A stretch of DNA of 32,551 bases from Pseudomonadota bacterium (GCA_023402015.1 JAEXCU010000007.1:1-32551); one strand, 5' to 3'; shown: positions 22,296-31,527, counted from the stretch's first letter. The notes: generated by a model not told the origin, from the sequence alone. Translations and numbers: made by a program.

Positions 22296-22631
22296 ATGTT
22301 TAAGAAATCATTTTACCTGGTTATTTTTTCTGGATTTTTATCAACGTCGTCGCATGCATTAATAACGACCACGACATGCGAAATGGGACGATATTATACA
22401 TCTTGTAATGCCGGATATTATTTAAATGGCGCGTCATGTGTGGAATGTCCGGTTGGTACATTTAAATCAGGTGCCGGCAAAGATACATCGTGCAACGCAT
22501 GCCCAGAAACCGGCACAACCGCCGACACGGGCACAACAGATATAAACAATTGTTATTTACCCACAGATACACAATTTCAAGATACCACTGGCAACGGCAA
22601 GTATGTCAATAATTGCCATTATACCAATTAA
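22296..22631 (+). CDS. Cys-rich secreted protein with ephrin-receptor-like repeat
   Basis: This 111-residue protein has a signal peptide (MFKKSFYLVIFSGFLSTSSHA) and eight cysteines in the mature part. CVECPVGTFKSGAGKDTSC followed by NACPETG matches the GCC2/GCC3 (ephrin-receptor-like) Cys repeat. It ends with CYLP...QDTTGNGKYVNNCHYTN, the C-terminal motif shared with the protein at 2580. AAAGGA lies a few bases before the ATG at 22296; the same frame is open upstream to 22149 but overlaps the previous gene. It is probably co-transcribed with 21986. No terminator is evident before convergent recN. Confidence 0.8.
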   Translation: MFKKSFYLVIFSGFLSTSSHALITTTTCEMGRYYTSCNAGYYLNGASCVECPVGTFKSGAGKDTSCNACPETGTTADTGTTDINNCYLPTDTQFQDTTGNGKYVNNCHYTN

Positions 22632-22653
22632 CGATTGAAATTTTTAACGGTGA

Positions 22654-24303
22654 TTATTTTATTAATGTTTTTGCCGTTGCCAGTGATTCAGGCGTTATTT
22701 CGGCGCCACTGATTATGCGTGCAATTTCATTTAAACGCTCGTCGCCCTGGATTTCACAAACATCGGTGATTGTTTTGTCGCCATTGGATTGTTTGGAAAT
22801 TTTAAAGTGTCTGTCCGCGAATCCTGCAACCTGGGCAGAATGGGTTATAACCAATGCCTGCGATGCAGATGCCAACCTGTTTAATCTTTGGCCGACGGCA
22901 CTGGCGGTGGCGCCACTGATACCGGTGTCCACTTCGTCAAAAACAAATGTATGCGCAGCCATGCCATTTGCCAACACAACACGCAACGCCAACATCAAAC
23001 GTGCCAATTCCCCGCCCGACGCCGCCCGATGTAATGGTGCGAACGGCATGCCGGGATTTGTTTTTATCATAAATGTAATATCATCACATCCCGCACCGCA
23101 TGGTTCGCAGGGCGATTGCTGAATCATAAAGTCGGCCTGGCCCAATTTCAAATCCGGCAATTCTGACAGTATTCGTGTGCGCAATTTTTCGGCCGCCGCC
23201 ATGCGCGCAGATGATAATTGCGATGCCAAATTATCAAATTCAGATTTCTTTTGTGCAACCTGGGCTTTAATCTTTTTTAATTCCGCATCGGAATTATCAA
23301 TTGCATTTAATTGTGCGGTCATCTGGTTCAGTTTTTTTGCCAAATCATCCGCGGCAACACGATGCTTACGTGCAGCGGCACGAATGGCAAATAAACGTTC
23401 TTCTATGGCATCCAGATTTTCAACATCAACGTCCATTGGGGACAATTGCTGGGATATTTCCGATATCGTTTGCGCGACATCATACAAACGATCAATTTGC
23501 GATTGATATGGATTCGGTTCGGTTTTTATGCGTTGTAAAATATGCGCAACCGAAAAAATTTGTCCGTCCAGGCCTGCGCCGCGTGGGTTTAATGCATCTG
23601 TGGCCTCGGCCAGAATGGCGGCGTCTTTTTCCGCGTTCATCATTGTGGCACGACGGTTTGCCAAATCTTCTTCTTCGCCAGGTTTTGGATTCAGTGCGCG
23701 CAGTTCCGCGACGTTATGTTCCAAGAAATCACGTTCCGCCACAGAACGTGCCAACATATCATTTAATTCGTTTAACCGTTTAACTGCGCCGTGATACTGG
23801 GTATATGCACTTCGTACAGATGACCGCAGTTCATCAAATCCGGCGATATTTGTGGCGGCGAAATCATCCAGTGTTGTGCGATGTGTCGTTGCATCCAATA
23901 AAGTATGATTTGCAAACTGGCCATGGATTTCAACCAATGCATCACCAATTTGTTTCAATGTTTTGATTGAAACCGGTGTATCGTTTATCCATGCGCGACT
24001 TTTGCCATCCGCCCCCAGGGTTCGGCGCAATATTAATGTGCCGTCATAATCTATTCCGTTTTCATCCAAAATCACGCGCAGATTATCATCCGCATCATCA
24101 AACTCCGCAATCACAGATGCCATATCGCACCCATGACGTACCAACCCACTGTCAGAACGTGCGCCCAATGCCAAAGACAATGCGTCTAATAAAATACTTT
24201 TGCCGGCACCGGTTTCACCCGTCAGGATATTCAGCCCCGCCCCGAATTCCAAATTCAGTTTTTCTATTAATACAATATTAGAAATATGCAATGCGGTTAA
24301 CAT
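22654..24303 (-). CDS. recN: DNA repair protein RecN
   Basis: RecN is an SMC-like ATPase recruited early to double-strand breaks. The protein has 549 residues, with MLTALHISNIVLIEKLNLEF and Walker A GETGAGKS at the N-terminus, a central coiled-coil arm (about 155-370), and at the C-terminus ASGGELARLMLALR (signature) and FVFDEVDTGISG (Walker B). The ATG at 24303 is the family start; the longer ORF from 24330 adds nine unrelated residues. Its promoter lies directly upstream and predicts a leaderless transcript. It runs in the same direction as addA, another double-strand-break gene. Confidence 0.96.
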   Translation of the reverse strand: MLTALHISNIVLIEKLNLEFGAGLNILTGETGAGKSILLDALSLALGARSDSGLVRHGCDMASVIAEFDDADDNLRVILDENGIDYDGTLILRRTLGADGKSRAWINDTPVSIKTLKQIGDALVEIHGQFANHTLLDATTHRTTLDDFAATNIAGFDELRSSVRSAYTQYHGAVKRLNELNDMLARSVAERDFLEHNVAELRALNPKPGEEEDLANRRATMMNAEKDAAILAEATDALNPRGAGLDGQIFSVAHILQRIKTEPNPYQSQIDRLYDVAQTISEISQQLSPMDVDVENLDAIEERLFAIRAAARKHRVAADDLAKKLNQMTAQLNAIDNSDAELKKIKAQVAQKKSEFDNLASQLSSARMAAAEKLRTRILSELPDLKLGQADFMIQQSPCEPCGAGCDDITFMIKTNPGMPFAPLHRAASGGELARLMLALRVVLANGMAAHTFVFDEVDTGISGATASAVGQRLNRLASASQALVITHSAQVAGFADRHFKISKQSNGDKTITDVCEIQGDERLNEIARIISGAEITPESLATAKTLIK

Positions 24304-24309
24304 GTGGGA

Positions 24310-24339
24310 ATTATAGCCAGAAATTGCCAATCATTTCAA
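24310..24339 (-). promoter_or_regulatory. Leaderless promoter of recN
   Basis: On the - strand, TTGAAA (24339-24334), an 18-bp spacer and a perfect TATAAT (24315-24310) end 6 nt before the recN ATG. The -35 box lies 7 nt past the stop of the nuclease ORF. No LexA-like box is evident. Confidence 0.65.
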
Positions 24340-24345
24340 GATTTT

Positions 24346-24789
24346 TTAAATTTCCTGTAATGAAAAATCATGCAACCATAATATAAATCCACGCACAGTA
24401 TATCCAGGATAAATTTCGCGCATTAATTCTTGGTATTCCCTGATTTGCGCAACGTAATTAGTATAAAATGCCGTTTTATCTGTATCGGATTTATAGTCCA
24501 AGATTTTTATGGTTTTCGTATCATGATTTATATGTAATCTGTCAATCCGGCGACTGACAAAACGACCACGGATATATCCGGCAATGGGAACCTCGCATTG
24601 GGAATTCGCATCAAAAAATGGGACCAGGTCCGGTCGCGATTTCACAGCGCGTAATATTTCTGTATCACCACGGGTTTCGTCGCCATTTATAAAAATCCGT
24701 CGCATTTGTTCATGCATTCGCCGGCCTGCATCGGTTGCACGGGATTGATTTTCACGGGATTTTAAAAAAACATGTAAATTATTGTTCAT
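24346..24789 (-). CDS. addA: AddA C-terminal PD-(D/E)XK nuclease domain as a separate ORF
   Basis: These 147 residues correspond to the nuclease domain that normally ends AddA. RATDAGRRMHEQM (His26), ECVPI-like CEVPIAG (Glu66), RRIDRLHI (Asp83), ILDYKSDTDK (Asp98, Lys100) and QIREYQELM (Gln115) reproduce the RecB-family nuclease motifs, so it looks catalytically intact. Its ATG overlaps the end of the helicase ORF by 11 bp in a +1-shifted frame. This may be a true gene split with translational coupling, a programmed frameshift, a recent mutation, or a sequencing error. No independent ribosome site is clear. Confidence 0.82.
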   Translation of the reverse strand: MNNNLHVFLKSRENQSRATDAGRRMHEQMRRIFINGDETRGDTEILRAVKSRPDLVPFFDANSQCEVPIAGYIRGRFVSRRIDRLHINHDTKTIKILDYKSDTDKTAFYTNYVAQIREYQELMREIYPGYTVRGFILWLHDFSLQEI

Positions 24790-27433
24790 ATGTAATCCTG
24801 ATTACGTCATCACCGGCCTGCGCGCCCTCTATATTTCCCAAAACACGCCACAATTGACTGTGCCATGATATTTCAGGGGCATTTTTATTGGGCGTAAATC
24901 CATAAATGTATAATTCATCGCGGGCACGTGTCATCGCCACATACAGCAGACGATAGTATTCGGCAATTCTGGTGTTCATTAAAGCATCGCATGCGTCTGC
25001 GCGACGGCGACTGTCATCACCACGGGGCGCCCACAACCACGGCCGTGGAAACGCTTCGCCCGCGCGCCGCAGATTTGCAGGAATCATTTCGTCTGTTAAT
25101 GGTAATATTTGTTCGCTTTTTGGTGTTCGTACGGTATCAATTAAAAACACAATACGTGATTCCAGACCTTTGCTGCCATGTACGGTGGCGACGCGCACCC
25201 CTGCGGATGCATCCATGTCGCGTTTTATTTCACTGCTGCCGGTTATGAACCATTTTATGAAATGACGCAACGTGCCGCATTGGGTTCTTTCGTATGCCAA
25301 ACATATTGTCATAAATTCTTCCAATGGGTCAATTACCTGATTGCCCAATGCCGCAATTATACTTTCACGAACGTTGTCTGTATTTAAAACGCGTGTAAAG
25401 AAAGAATAAGGCGCCAATTCCTGGGCCCATTCTATCATATCGCCCAGGCGTTTATAAATATCCGGTTGGTCGGTTTTTAAAACATCATAAACAGTCATCA
25501 GCACAGGATTTTCACATGATGCTTTTCGCGTTTTGTTTTCTTGATTTTTAACAGAACAAATTTTAAAAATATCATCTTCATTCAAACGGAAAATCGGACT
25601 TTTTAACACACAACACAAACTGTAATCATCGTCCGGATTCAGACAAAACCGTACCAGGTTCATCATATCCCGAATAGCCGGAAAATCGGGTAAAATAATT
25701 CTGTCGCTGCCTGCGACCTGGATGTTGCGACGTTTTAATTCATTAACCAATATTGGTGCATACGGCCGGCGATTTTGAACCAAAATCATGATTTCGTGTG
25801 GCGCACACTTTCCAGATTCAATCATTGTTTTAATCTGGTCTGCAATCATACAGATGTATTCTGGTGTATCAATCCCATGTTCTGATTTTGATGTTAATTT
25901 GTGTATTTCAACCACGCCGGATTCATTACGACGAAAACATTTATGGCGATTATTTGCAAACCCGGTTAATCGCACAACAGATTCATCACAGAAAAATTCA
26001 TCGACGGCATGTAAAATCGCCGGCAAAGACCGGAAACTTTGCGCCAATGGAACCTCGCGTATTGTGCGAAGATTTTGGGTAATATGTGCGGCAATTTCAT
26101 CGCGACTGGCTGCGAACGCGCGGGGATCGGCGCCCTGGAACCCATAAATAGACTGTTTCGTGTCGCCAACAACAAACAAAGAATGCTGATGTTCGGCTGT
26201 GTCGCCTTCGGTAAAGAAATCACCGGACAACATACGCAGGATATCCCATTGCAGCGGACTGGTATCTTGGGCCTCGTCCACCAGAATATGGCCCAGGCGC
26301 ACATTTAATTGGGATAAAACCCATCCCATTGTGTCTGGTTGCGAAAATAATCTGCGTGTATACAAAATCAAATCTTCAAAGTCCATTAAGTTGCGATTGG
26401 ACTTTATTTCCTGGTATGTTTTTGCAAATGCCGCGGCCAAATCAAACAATGCCATTGTATCATCAAACACACACATATTTGATAATTGTTGGTTTAATTC
26501 GTAAACACGGTCCTGTTCAGCAACCAAATAATCACGTCGTGAAACATTTAATATTTTGCCGCCATCTGATTTTAAATAGCATGTTTTGTATTTTTCAAAA
26601 TCTATTGTTTTATCAATATACTGTCGCGTAAAGTTTATAATATTCAACAGGTATTTTGCCGGTTTTTTTGACCCATTTGCATCCTCAGTGGCCAAATTTA
26701 TGATATTTTCCAGTTCTGTGGTGGATATTTTGTTATTTTGTGTTGTGTTTATATTTAAAAAATATTTAGTCGTGTCAATAAAGTATTCGCGATAATTATT
26801 TATGTTTTCAACCTGAAAAAAGTATTTATATTGCTCACTAAGTATACTCAACAGGTCGTCCATATACGTTTCAGATACACGTCCCACAATATGGGCAAAT
26901 GCATTAATCACACGTTCATCATTGGACGAATTTACCAATTTATCAAATGCATCTTGCAATAAAACCCTTTGGGCTGTGTCAGACACCAATTGCCACGCGG
27001 GTGAAATTCCGGCCTCTAATGGGAACTGGTGCAGGATTTCTTCGCAAAAGCCATGAATTGTTTTTATTTTTAAAACGTCCGGGTTATCAATATATTTAAA
27101 AAATATACGTCGCGCATCTGCCAAATCATCAGGTGTTGGCGATTTGTTTTCGGATACGCCCTGTAATAATTCGGTTAATTCCGCATCATCTGCCATTGCC
27201 CATTCGCGCAACGCCATTAAAATACGATTACGCATTTCGCCTGCCCCGGCATTAGTATATGTCAGACATAAAATTCCACCGTGGTCATCTGGGGATGTAC
27301 GAAATAATATACGTAATAAACGCTGGACCAGGACACTGGTTTTACCTGTGCCTGCATTTGCCTGGACCCATATGTTTTCCGCCGGGTTGGCAGCCAAATC
27401 TTGGTCTGGTGATAATGCGCGTTTTTGACCCAT
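24779..27433 (-). CDS. addA: AddA-type double-strand break repair helicase, without fused nuclease
   Basis: A UvrD/RecB-family helicase that with AddB resects double-strand breaks. It has 884 residues: Walker A ANAGTGKTSVLVQRLL (25-40), TIHGFCEEILHQFP, DEAQDTSPLQW (motif II), VGDTKQSIYGFQGADP, VATVHGSKGLESRIVF and YVAMTRARDELYIYG. Full-length AddA is usually 1100-1200 residues, and the missing nuclease domain is the next ORF (24346-24789). addB is not adjacent, although addB-addA is the usual order. A promoter and a ribosome site (AAGGG) precede the ATG. Confidence 0.93.
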   Translation of the reverse strand: MGQKRALSPDQDLAANPAENIWVQANAGTGKTSVLVQRLLRILFRTSPDDHGGILCLTYTNAGAGEMRNRILMALREWAMADDAELTELLQGVSENKSPTPDDLADARRIFFKYIDNPDVLKIKTIHGFCEEILHQFPLEAGISPAWQLVSDTAQRVLLQDAFDKLVNSSNDERVINAFAHIVGRVSETYMDDLLSILSEQYKYFFQVENINNYREYFIDTTKYFLNINTTQNNKISTTELENIINLATEDANGSKKPAKYLLNIINFTRQYIDKTIDFEKYKTCYLKSDGGKILNVSRRDYLVAEQDRVYELNQQLSNMCVFDDTMALFDLAAAFAKTYQEIKSNRNLMDFEDLILYTRRLFSQPDTMGWVLSQLNVRLGHILVDEAQDTSPLQWDILRMLSGDFFTEGDTAEHQHSLFVVGDTKQSIYGFQGADPRAFAASRDEIAAHITQNLRTIREVPLAQSFRSLPAILHAVDEFFCDESVVRLTGFANNRHKCFRRNESGVVEIHKLTSKSEHGIDTPEYICMIADQIKTMIESGKCAPHEIMILVQNRRPYAPILVNELKRRNIQVAGSDRIILPDFPAIRDMMNLVRFCLNPDDDYSLCCVLKSPIFRLNEDDIFKICSVKNQENKTRKASCENPVLMTVYDVLKTDQPDIYKRLGDMIEWAQELAPYSFFTRVLNTDNVRESIIAALGNQVIDPLEEFMTICLAYERTQCGTLRHFIKWFITGSSEIKRDMDASAGVRVATVHGSKGLESRIVFLIDTVRTPKSEQILPLTDEMIPANLRRAGEAFPRPWLWAPRGDDSRRRADACDALMNTRIAEYYRLLYVAMTRARDELYIYGFTPNKNAPEISWHSQLWRVLGNIEGAQAGDDVIRITYEQ

Positions 27434-27457
27434 TTATACCCTTGCTTTATGCAAAAG

Positions 27458-27486
27458 ATTCTAGTATAAATTTCATTGAACTGCAA
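27458..27486 (-). promoter_or_regulatory. Promoter of addA
   Basis: On the - strand, TTGCAG (27486-27481), a 17-bp spacer and TAGAAT (27463-27458) predict a start near 27450, with a short leader of about 17 nt containing AAGGG. Confidence 0.5.
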
Positions 27487-27553
27487 GGATATATACGTCC
27501 GCCGCGCGCGTGATAAAAAACATTTGCGCGGTTGATAAATTACGGGGGGATAG

Positions 27554-29482
27554 ATGGACATTAATCAGATTTTATTAATTTGTGGCGCCATATTGGGATT
27601 TTTATTGCTGGCATCACTGGGTGTGTTATTTTTTGTTTCGCGCCGTTCGCAAAAGGTTATGGAATCTTTACTGATGTTAATGACACGTCCGGAACGTGCC
27701 AAAATTACCGATGCCGCCCGCGTATTACAAACAATTTTGGCCGATGAAATATCCAAAATAGAATCCAGTTTTCAAACAATGCGCGACACATTAAATTCCC
27801 AGATTGCCGATGCCAACGCATTAAAACAGGAATTAACAAATCAAAATGAAAAATTGGTCGGCCAGGCCGACGATGCAACAAAAAAACTGGCCGTTATGTC
27901 CCAGCGATTGGACAACACGGTATCTGGATTGCGTGGCGTTGTTGAATCATCAGGCTGGCATGACGTGGAAATATCCACAGAAAAATTCAGCACAACTGTT
28001 AATGACTTATTGGGTAAAATTGACACAACATCCCAGGATACAACCGAAAAAATTACCGCCATTCGCAATCAAATGGATACATGGATTTCGTCCAGTGAAA
28101 CACTGGCCCAACATTTACAAACAGAATTTGCATCAAATGATGAACAGATGAAAAATCTGACAGCGCAATCAGACACGATGCAACAAAAACTGAATGATTT
28201 GGCAAAATCCACCGCAGACGGATTTGAAAATGTAAAAACTGCTGCTGCTGACTATGAAACCGTAATGATACGCAATGACAGATTATTGGACGGCCATTTG
28301 GATAAAATGGACACATTCAGCAAGCAATCCAAGAAACAATTAACCAGCCAGATGAACACCCTGACCAACACCGCGAACGTTGTTGGCGGCCAGGTGCGAT
28401 TGGCGGAATCATCCATTGAAAAACAAATCCGCAAATTAACCGACGCGGTTGAAACCCTGATGACATCGGCAACTGCAACCGAAACATCTGTGCGCGGAAT
28501 ATCAACTGAATTGGCGACACTGACCAATCGGTTCAACAGTGAAATCAAAGAATTCGCAACGGGCGTGGTTTCTGAACTGAAAACCGTATCGGGTGTTGCA
28601 AACATAACATTGGAAAATACCAAGGCCGCGGCCGGCGCATTTTCGGAATCGGTCAAGGCAATGGCAACGGGTGTACGCGAAACATTAATAGAAATGAATA
28701 CAGCGCACACGCAACTGTCCGGTCAATCGGCAAACCTGATAAAAATGTCGGCGGAAACAACCGCACAATTGCAACCATTGTCAGAATTAATTGAAAAATA
28801 TTATGCGGCTCTGCCCGACCTGTCCCAGGATTCTGTTGCCGCCGGACAGAATCTGGAACAGATTGTTTCATCCCTGACAGAAAAGATTAATTTAATGCGA
28901 ACAACGGTTGCAGAATCAAATACCACCATCACAGAATCTGCATTAAAGTTGGAAGATTTGGCCGGCCAATCGCGCCAGCAAATGATTGACCTGATGGCTG
29001 ATTATGCCAAGGCCGTGAATACCATGCAGACACTGAATAAACAAATGATGGTCGCGCGCGCAACCGCCCCCATGGATGCAATTGCCGCCGCACCTGCTGC
29101 ATCATCGTTTGGCCGCGTCAGCAGTCAGGATTTCTTGAAACAAAGTGAACGGCTGTTTGAAAAAATGCATGAACAGTCTTTGGACTTAACACGCGCAATT
29201 GGCGCCGAAATACCAGATGTGGTTTGGAAAAAGTATCACAGCGGCGACAAAACAATATTTTCCAAATGGTTGGCGAAAATGATGTCGGCCGCCGATAAAA
29301 AACAGGTCCGCGACATGTTGAAATCCGATGCAGTGTTCCGGTCCCAGGCAACACAATTTGTTCGCAGTTTTGATAAAATATTAAATGCCGCCGCCCAGGC
29401 AGACAACCCTGACAAACTGGCCGCGACATTAATAAAGACAGATTTGGGTCAGATATATGCCGCCGTCAAGGGACATGTTTAG
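27554..29482 (+). CDS. Membrane-anchored coiled-coil protein
   Basis: This 642-residue protein has one N-terminal transmembrane helix (about 7-29) and then some 470 residues of Ala-, Thr-, Ser- and Gln-rich helical sequence with many heptad-like stretches, resembling methyl-accepting or apolipoprotein-like coiled coils. A distinct C-terminal domain of about 110 residues (LDLTRAIGAEIPDVVWKKYH to GQIYAAVKGHV) looks globular and may be the functional part. It is not RmuC: the RmuC nuclease motifs are absent. The ribosome site GGGGGGA is strong. It is followed 10 nt later by the AlkD-like gene. The function is unknown; a role in envelope or chromosome organisation is speculation. Confidence 0.75.
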   Translation: MDINQILLICGAILGFLLLASLGVLFFVSRRSQKVMESLLMLMTRPERAKITDAARVLQTILADEISKIESSFQTMRDTLNSQIADANALKQELTNQNEKLVGQADDATKKLAVMSQRLDNTVSGLRGVVESSGWHDVEISTEKFSTTVNDLLGKIDTTSQDTTEKITAIRNQMDTWISSSETLAQHLQTEFASNDEQMKNLTAQSDTMQQKLNDLAKSTADGFENVKTAAADYETVMIRNDRLLDGHLDKMDTFSKQSKKQLTSQMNTLTNTANVVGGQVRLAESSIEKQIRKLTDAVETLMTSATATETSVRGISTELATLTNRFNSEIKEFATGVVSELKTVSGVANITLENTKAAAGAFSESVKAMATGVRETLIEMNTAHTQLSGQSANLIKMSAETTAQLQPLSELIEKYYAALPDLSQDSVAAGQNLEQIVSSLTEKINLMRTTVAESNTTITESALKLEDLAGQSRQQMIDLMADYAKAVNTMQTLNKQMMVARATAPMDAIAAAPAASSFGRVSSQDFLKQSERLFEKMHEQSLDLTRAIGAEIPDVVWKKYHSGDKTIFSKWLAKMMSAADKKQVRDMLKSDAVFRSQATQFVRSFDKILNAAAQADNPDKLAATLIKTDLGQIYAAVKGHV

Positions 29483-29492
29483 GGACGTTTAA

Positions 29493-30200
29493 ATGACAAA
29501 ATTGGCACAGGATATCTTTGATACAATGAAAAAATCTGGCAGCGCCACCGTTGCCGACGCCAGTGCACGTTTTTTCAAAGAGCCTGTAAATTTTTTGGGA
29601 CTGAAAAGCGCGGATATTAATCGCATTCAAAAATCATATATGCCCCAGATTAAACAATTACCCAGAGAATCTGTATTTGCCCTGGCCGGGGAATTAATGA
29701 AGAAAAATTATATGGAATCCACGTCAATGGCCGCCAATATCGTTTATTCTGTGCGGGCGCAATTTCAACCGGATGATTTTTATACATTTTACAAATGGCT
29801 GAACCAATATATTACAAATTGGGCAAACTGTGATATATTGTGCAATCACAGTGTGAATGCATTATTGGAAATGTATCCTGAATTACCCCAGAAAATATAT
29901 GAATGGACGCAATCTGACAATCGTTGGGTTCGTCGTGGCGCGGCTGTGTCTTTTATATTATCGGCGCGACATGGACGCTTTATTGATGAAGTATTTAAAA
30001 TATCTGATGCATTATTGTGCGATACAGATGAAATGGTTCAAAAAGGATACGGTTGGGCCTTAAAGGCCGCCGGGGAATTCGCACCGCAACGCGTTTATGA
30101 TTTTGTGGCCGCGCGACACGACAAAATGCCCCGAACGGCATTTCGTTATGCAATTGAAAAATTGCCACCTGAAATGCGGGCATCCGCAATGGGCTTGTAA
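29493..30200 (+). CDS. AlkD-family DNA glycosylase (DNA alkylation repair protein)
   Basis: AlkD proteins are HEAT-repeat glycosylases that excise N3- and N7-alkylated bases. The 235 residues are helical throughout, with NWANCD (110-114 containing the Trp and the catalytic-type Asp114), WVRRGAAVSF (Arg147/148) and EMVQKGYGWALKAAG, matching the positions of Trp109, Asp113, Arg148 and the Trp near 187 in the Bacillus cereus enzyme. The length is typical. Its ATG lies 10 nt after the stop of the coiled-coil gene, so the two are probably co-transcribed. Confidence 0.87.
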   Translation: MTKLAQDIFDTMKKSGSATVADASARFFKEPVNFLGLKSADINRIQKSYMPQIKQLPRESVFALAGELMKKNYMESTSMAANIVYSVRAQFQPDDFYTFYKWLNQYITNWANCDILCNHSVNALLEMYPELPQKIYEWTQSDNRWVRRGAAVSFILSARHGRFIDEVFKISDALLCDTDEMVQKGYGWALKAAGEFAPQRVYDFVAARHDKMPRTAFRYAIEKLPPEMRASAMGL

Positions 30201-30223
30201 TGCGTGTAAAAATATGTTATAAT
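30195..30223 (+). promoter_or_regulatory. Leaderless promoter of the gene at 30231
   Basis: TTGTAA (30195-30200, containing the stop codon of the AlkD-like gene), a 17-bp spacer and a perfect TATAAT (30218-30223) are followed by 7 nt and the ATG. Confidence 0.72.
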
Positions 30224-30230
30224 TATATGC

Positions 30231-30800
30231 ATGAATAATTATAAAAAACTGAATATTGTAAATGTTGCAGAGTTAACTAATTGGTTCAAGGCCTTTACGT
30301 GGGGTGATGAATCAACTGCGATTACATACGCAGACATCAAGAATCGCGAATTTGTTGCGGCCAATTCTGAACCCGTGGCAAAGTTAATGGTGCATTCGTA
30401 TATCAAGAAAAATATTTCATATTATTTTAACCCATATGCGGGATCTGAAATTTTAACACCGGTTCAGAATACGGCGGAATTATCAAGTGGTGTGCGCGCG
30501 GCAATTGCCGCGGGGTATCCCGCGTACAATTTTCATCCGGACAAAGTGTCCCCGCGCATGCAAAATGAAATTCGCAAATTGAATGATTATCTGCGCAATG
30601 CCGCAATGCAATATATTAATCAGCAGGTTTCACAGAAATCCGGCGAATTTAATTTGGATATCAGATATCTGGATGACAAGTTCAAAGATGTTATGGCCGC
30701 GGTCAATCGCGCCAAATGGGACGTAAAAATGCCAGAAAAAGAAACTGTGCAGCCGCAACAAAATATTGCGTTTATGATGCGCGGCCATGAAAAAGATTAA
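30231..30800 (+). CDS. Unknown cytoplasmic protein
   Basis: I do not recognise this 189-residue protein. It has no signal peptide or transmembrane helix. It is rich in Asn, Tyr, Ala and Lys and looks mostly helical, with a possible short coiled coil at about 105-140 (MQNEIRKLNDYLRNAAMQYI). Transcription from the strong promoter directly upstream would give an mRNA that starts at the ATG. It converges with tmk, with two bases between the stop codons and no terminator between them. Confidence 0.65.
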   Translation: MNNYKKLNIVNVAELTNWFKAFTWGDESTAITYADIKNREFVAANSEPVAKLMVHSYIKKNISYYFNPYAGSEILTPVQNTAELSSGVRAAIAAGYPAYNFHPDKVSPRMQNEIRKLNDYLRNAAMQYINQQVSQKSGEFNLDIRYLDDKFKDVMAAVNRAKWDVKMPEKETVQPQQNIAFMMRGHEKD

Positions 30801-30802
30801 AA

Positions 30803-31501
30803 TTAACGAACGCGCATTTTCGTTTTATCGTTAATTAATTTATCTATTATCGGACGAATATTGTCAAATACCTGGTTAACACCCATACGTTCGCCATCGG
30901 ATTTCATTTCATCAATAACAGTCCAATTACCTGGGTTTTGCTGGGCGATGTATTTATAAACGTCCACAACATTGGTTAACAAATCTAAATCACGCTCGTG
31001 AATATCGGCATTGCCATTTTGATATTTCTTTAATCCATGGTTTCGCATGTTAAATGCAATTTGCGGTTTTAAATACAAAAATATATTATGGTCGGGACGT
31101 ATTAATCCCAATTGATTAAATTCCATTTCTTCCATAAATTTTATTTTTTCTGGCCATTGTCCGCGCGGCATCTTGGCCACAGAAAAAGAATTACTGTATG
31201 TGTACCGGTCCAATATTACCCAATTGCCAGCGTTCAACCAATCGCGCAGTTTTGTCTGATGCTGTAATCTATCCAAGGCATATGGCATCATCGTGTATTC
31301 GGCCGGTAAATTGCGAGTGGCGCCGTATTTGCCATTTAAATAATTGGTTATAACCTGGCCGAAAAAAGAATTGTATTGTGGAAAATCCAACGTTTGGGCG
31401 GCAATATTTTGGGATTTTAAATAATTAATGATTTTCATAACCTGGGTGTGTTTGCCCGCTTTGTCTGTTCCTTCCACCGCAATCATATATCCCTGATTCA
31501 T
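30803..31501 (-). CDS. tmk: Thymidylate kinase-like protein
   Basis: dTMP kinase makes dTDP for DNA synthesis. The 232 residues have the P-loop EGTDKAGKHTQ (10-20), the DRY motif (98-100) followed by TYSNSFSVAK, and a lid region with no clear Arg-rich motif. Bacterial enzymes usually have EGxDGxGK[ST]TQ; here the second Gly is Lys14 and the Ser/Thr after Lys17 is His18. This is unusual, although the rest of the fold is intact. The protein is longer than average (about 210). AGGGG precedes the ATG. It lies directly downstream of rpoD beyond a terminator. Confidence 0.85.
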   Translation of the reverse strand: MNQGYMIAVEGTDKAGKHTQVMKIINYLKSQNIAAQTLDFPQYNSFFGQVITNYLNGKYGATRNLPAEYTMMPYALDRLQHQTKLRDWLNAGNWVILDRYTYSNSFSVAKMPRGQWPEKIKFMEEMEFNQLGLIRPDHNIFLYLKPQIAFNMRNHGLKKYQNGNADIHERDLDLLTNVVDVYKYIAQQNPGNWTVIDEMKSDGERMGVNQVFDNIRPIIDKLINDKTKMRVR

Positions 31502-31527
31502 TTATATTTTCCCCTGTACATTTGTGT

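Noticed and set aside
27554..29482. RmuC
   Set aside because: The N-terminal membrane helix and coiled coil are similar in outline, but the RmuC nuclease core motifs are absent from the C-terminal domain.
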